Shown here: in pieces, positions 6,841 to 7,445 of the stretch | Layout of the letters: every line of letters begins with the position of its first letter | Position numbering within the stretch: the first letter of the stretch is position 1 | From: Pseudomonadota bacterium | GTDB lineage: Bacteria > Pseudomonadota > Gammaproteobacteria > Steroidobacterales > Steroidobacteraceae | Length of the DNA stretch: 7,445 nt | Direction: 5' to 3' | Assembly: GCA_003242275.1 (NCBI GenBank) | Contig: QGUX01000180.1 | Span: 1 to 7,445, forward strand | Made by a program: the position numbers and the translations under genes | Notes under the pieces: generated by a model | Database searches by the model: none | The model's input: the letters and a program-made list of their open reading frames with translations, nothing else | Told to the model about the DNA's origin: nothing

Positions 6841-7445
6841 CTACAGCAGGCGTTCGGCGGCGGCAACGCCGGACAGCCACGCGCCGTACAGCGTGCCGTA
6901 GTGGTGCACGGCGCAGGCTTCTCCGGCGAGGTGCAGCCGTTCCGAGACCGGTTCGGCCAGACGCGAGCGTGCATCGGCATGGCCGGGACGCGCGGCCGAG
7001 TACGAACCCAGCGAGCACGGGTCGCTGCCCCAGGCGGTGGCCAGCGCGTCATCGAGCTCGTTGAACACGCCGCCGCCGAAGATGCGCCGCAGTTCATCGC
7101 GCGCGAACTGCACCAGCTCGCCTCGCTTCTCGAGCTCTGCGGACAGGTCACCGCCGAAGTAGGCCATCAGCAGCGGCCGGCCGCCCGGCAGGGCCTCCCA
7201 GCTGCAGGTGCGCGAAGTCCCGCCCGAGCCGATGAAGTGCCGCGGCAGGTTGCGGGCGAAGCCCTGCATGTCGCGCAGCCGGAAGAACACCTTGTTGCAC
7301 ACGCCGAGCGGCAGCGCCTCGATGGCCTGCCGGTGTGATGCCGGCAGCGGGGGATCGAACCGCACCGCGTCCTGCGCGAGCACGGCGGTGGGCAGCGTGA
7401 CGATGGCGGCGCGCGCCTCGAGGCTGCCGGCGGTGGAGTCCACCT
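6841..7445 (-). CDS. Flavin-containing amine oxidase (FAD-dependent), C-terminal part
   Basis: Stop codon TAG at 6841-6843. The frame is open through the right edge (the GTG at 7443 is internal, not a start), so the N-terminal Rossmann FAD-binding part lies outside the window. The visible ~200 residues contain 'AAIVTLPTAVLAQDAVRFDPPLP', the segment typical of monoamine, polyamine and LSD1-type oxidases (TLP.GVL...F.P.LP), then 'LPLGVCNKVFFRL', then 'SLGSYSAARPG' and the C-terminal FAD-contacting motif 'LHLAGEACAVHHYGTLYGAWLSGVAAAERLL'. The enzyme would oxidise an amine with FAD, giving H2O2; the substrate is unknown. It converges with the TPR gene. The family is clear; polyamine versus other amine specificity is not. 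Confidence 0.88.
   Translation of the reverse strand, partial: VDSTAGSLEARAAIVTLPTAVLAQDAVRFDPPLPASHRQAIEALPLGVCNKVFFRLRDMQGFARNLPRHFIGSGGTSRTCSWEALPGGRPLLMAYFGGDLSAELEKRGELVQFARDELRRIFGGGVFNELDDALATAWGSDPCSLGSYSAARPGHADARSRLAEPVSERLHLAGEACAVHHYGTLYGAWLSGVAAAERLL

Overview
This is a GC-rich chromosomal window from a gammaproteobacterium. The gene set (a DUF2058/YaiL protein, a DUF6491-like lipoprotein, an OmpA-family protein with a TSP3 linker and a DrrAB-like ABC exporter), the base composition and the tight gene packing fit best with the Lysobacteraceae (Xanthomonadaceae: Lysobacter, Luteimonas and relatives). That placement is inferred from gene content and style, not from a marker gene. 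Ten genes or gene fragments fill almost all of the window. The longest non-coding stretch inside the genomic part is about 100 bases. I see no tRNA, rRNA, CRISPR array, insertion sequence or prophage gene.

Layout. Bases 1-90 do not look like genomic DNA. They align without gaps, though with many mismatches, to an Illumina Nextera P5 read-through adaptor with a poly-T run outside it, so the window probably begins at a raw contig end. Next comes the C-terminal half of a glutathione S-transferase (+, to 465). It converges with a proline-rich, single-membrane-anchor protein of unknown function (-, 469-1068). Across a 98-base divergent gap lies an OmpA-family outer-membrane protein (+, 1167-2333).

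From 6135 down to 2350 on the minus strand runs one close-packed five-gene cluster, in transcription order: DUF2058 protein, secreted two-domain aspartyl protease, DUF6491-like lipoprotein, DrrA-like ABC ATPase, DrrB-like permease. Gaps are 27, 19 and 9 bases and then a 4-base ATGA overlap, which suggests a single transcript. Divergent from its head is a secreted TPR protein (+, 6211-6837). This converges with the C-terminal part of a flavin amine oxidase that runs off the right end (-, 6841-7445).

Together, most of the products act at the cell envelope: an OmpA-type peptidoglycan anchor, an inner-membrane-anchored Pro-rich protein, an ABC exporter, a lipoprotein, a periplasmic protease and a periplasmic TPR protein. 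The grouping of a covalently duplicated retropepsin-like protease with an ABC-2 exporter and a lipoprotein is the most interesting biology here, but a joint function is inference. The rest is ordinary core or near-core genome, and I do not see clear evidence of a new defence or mobile system.
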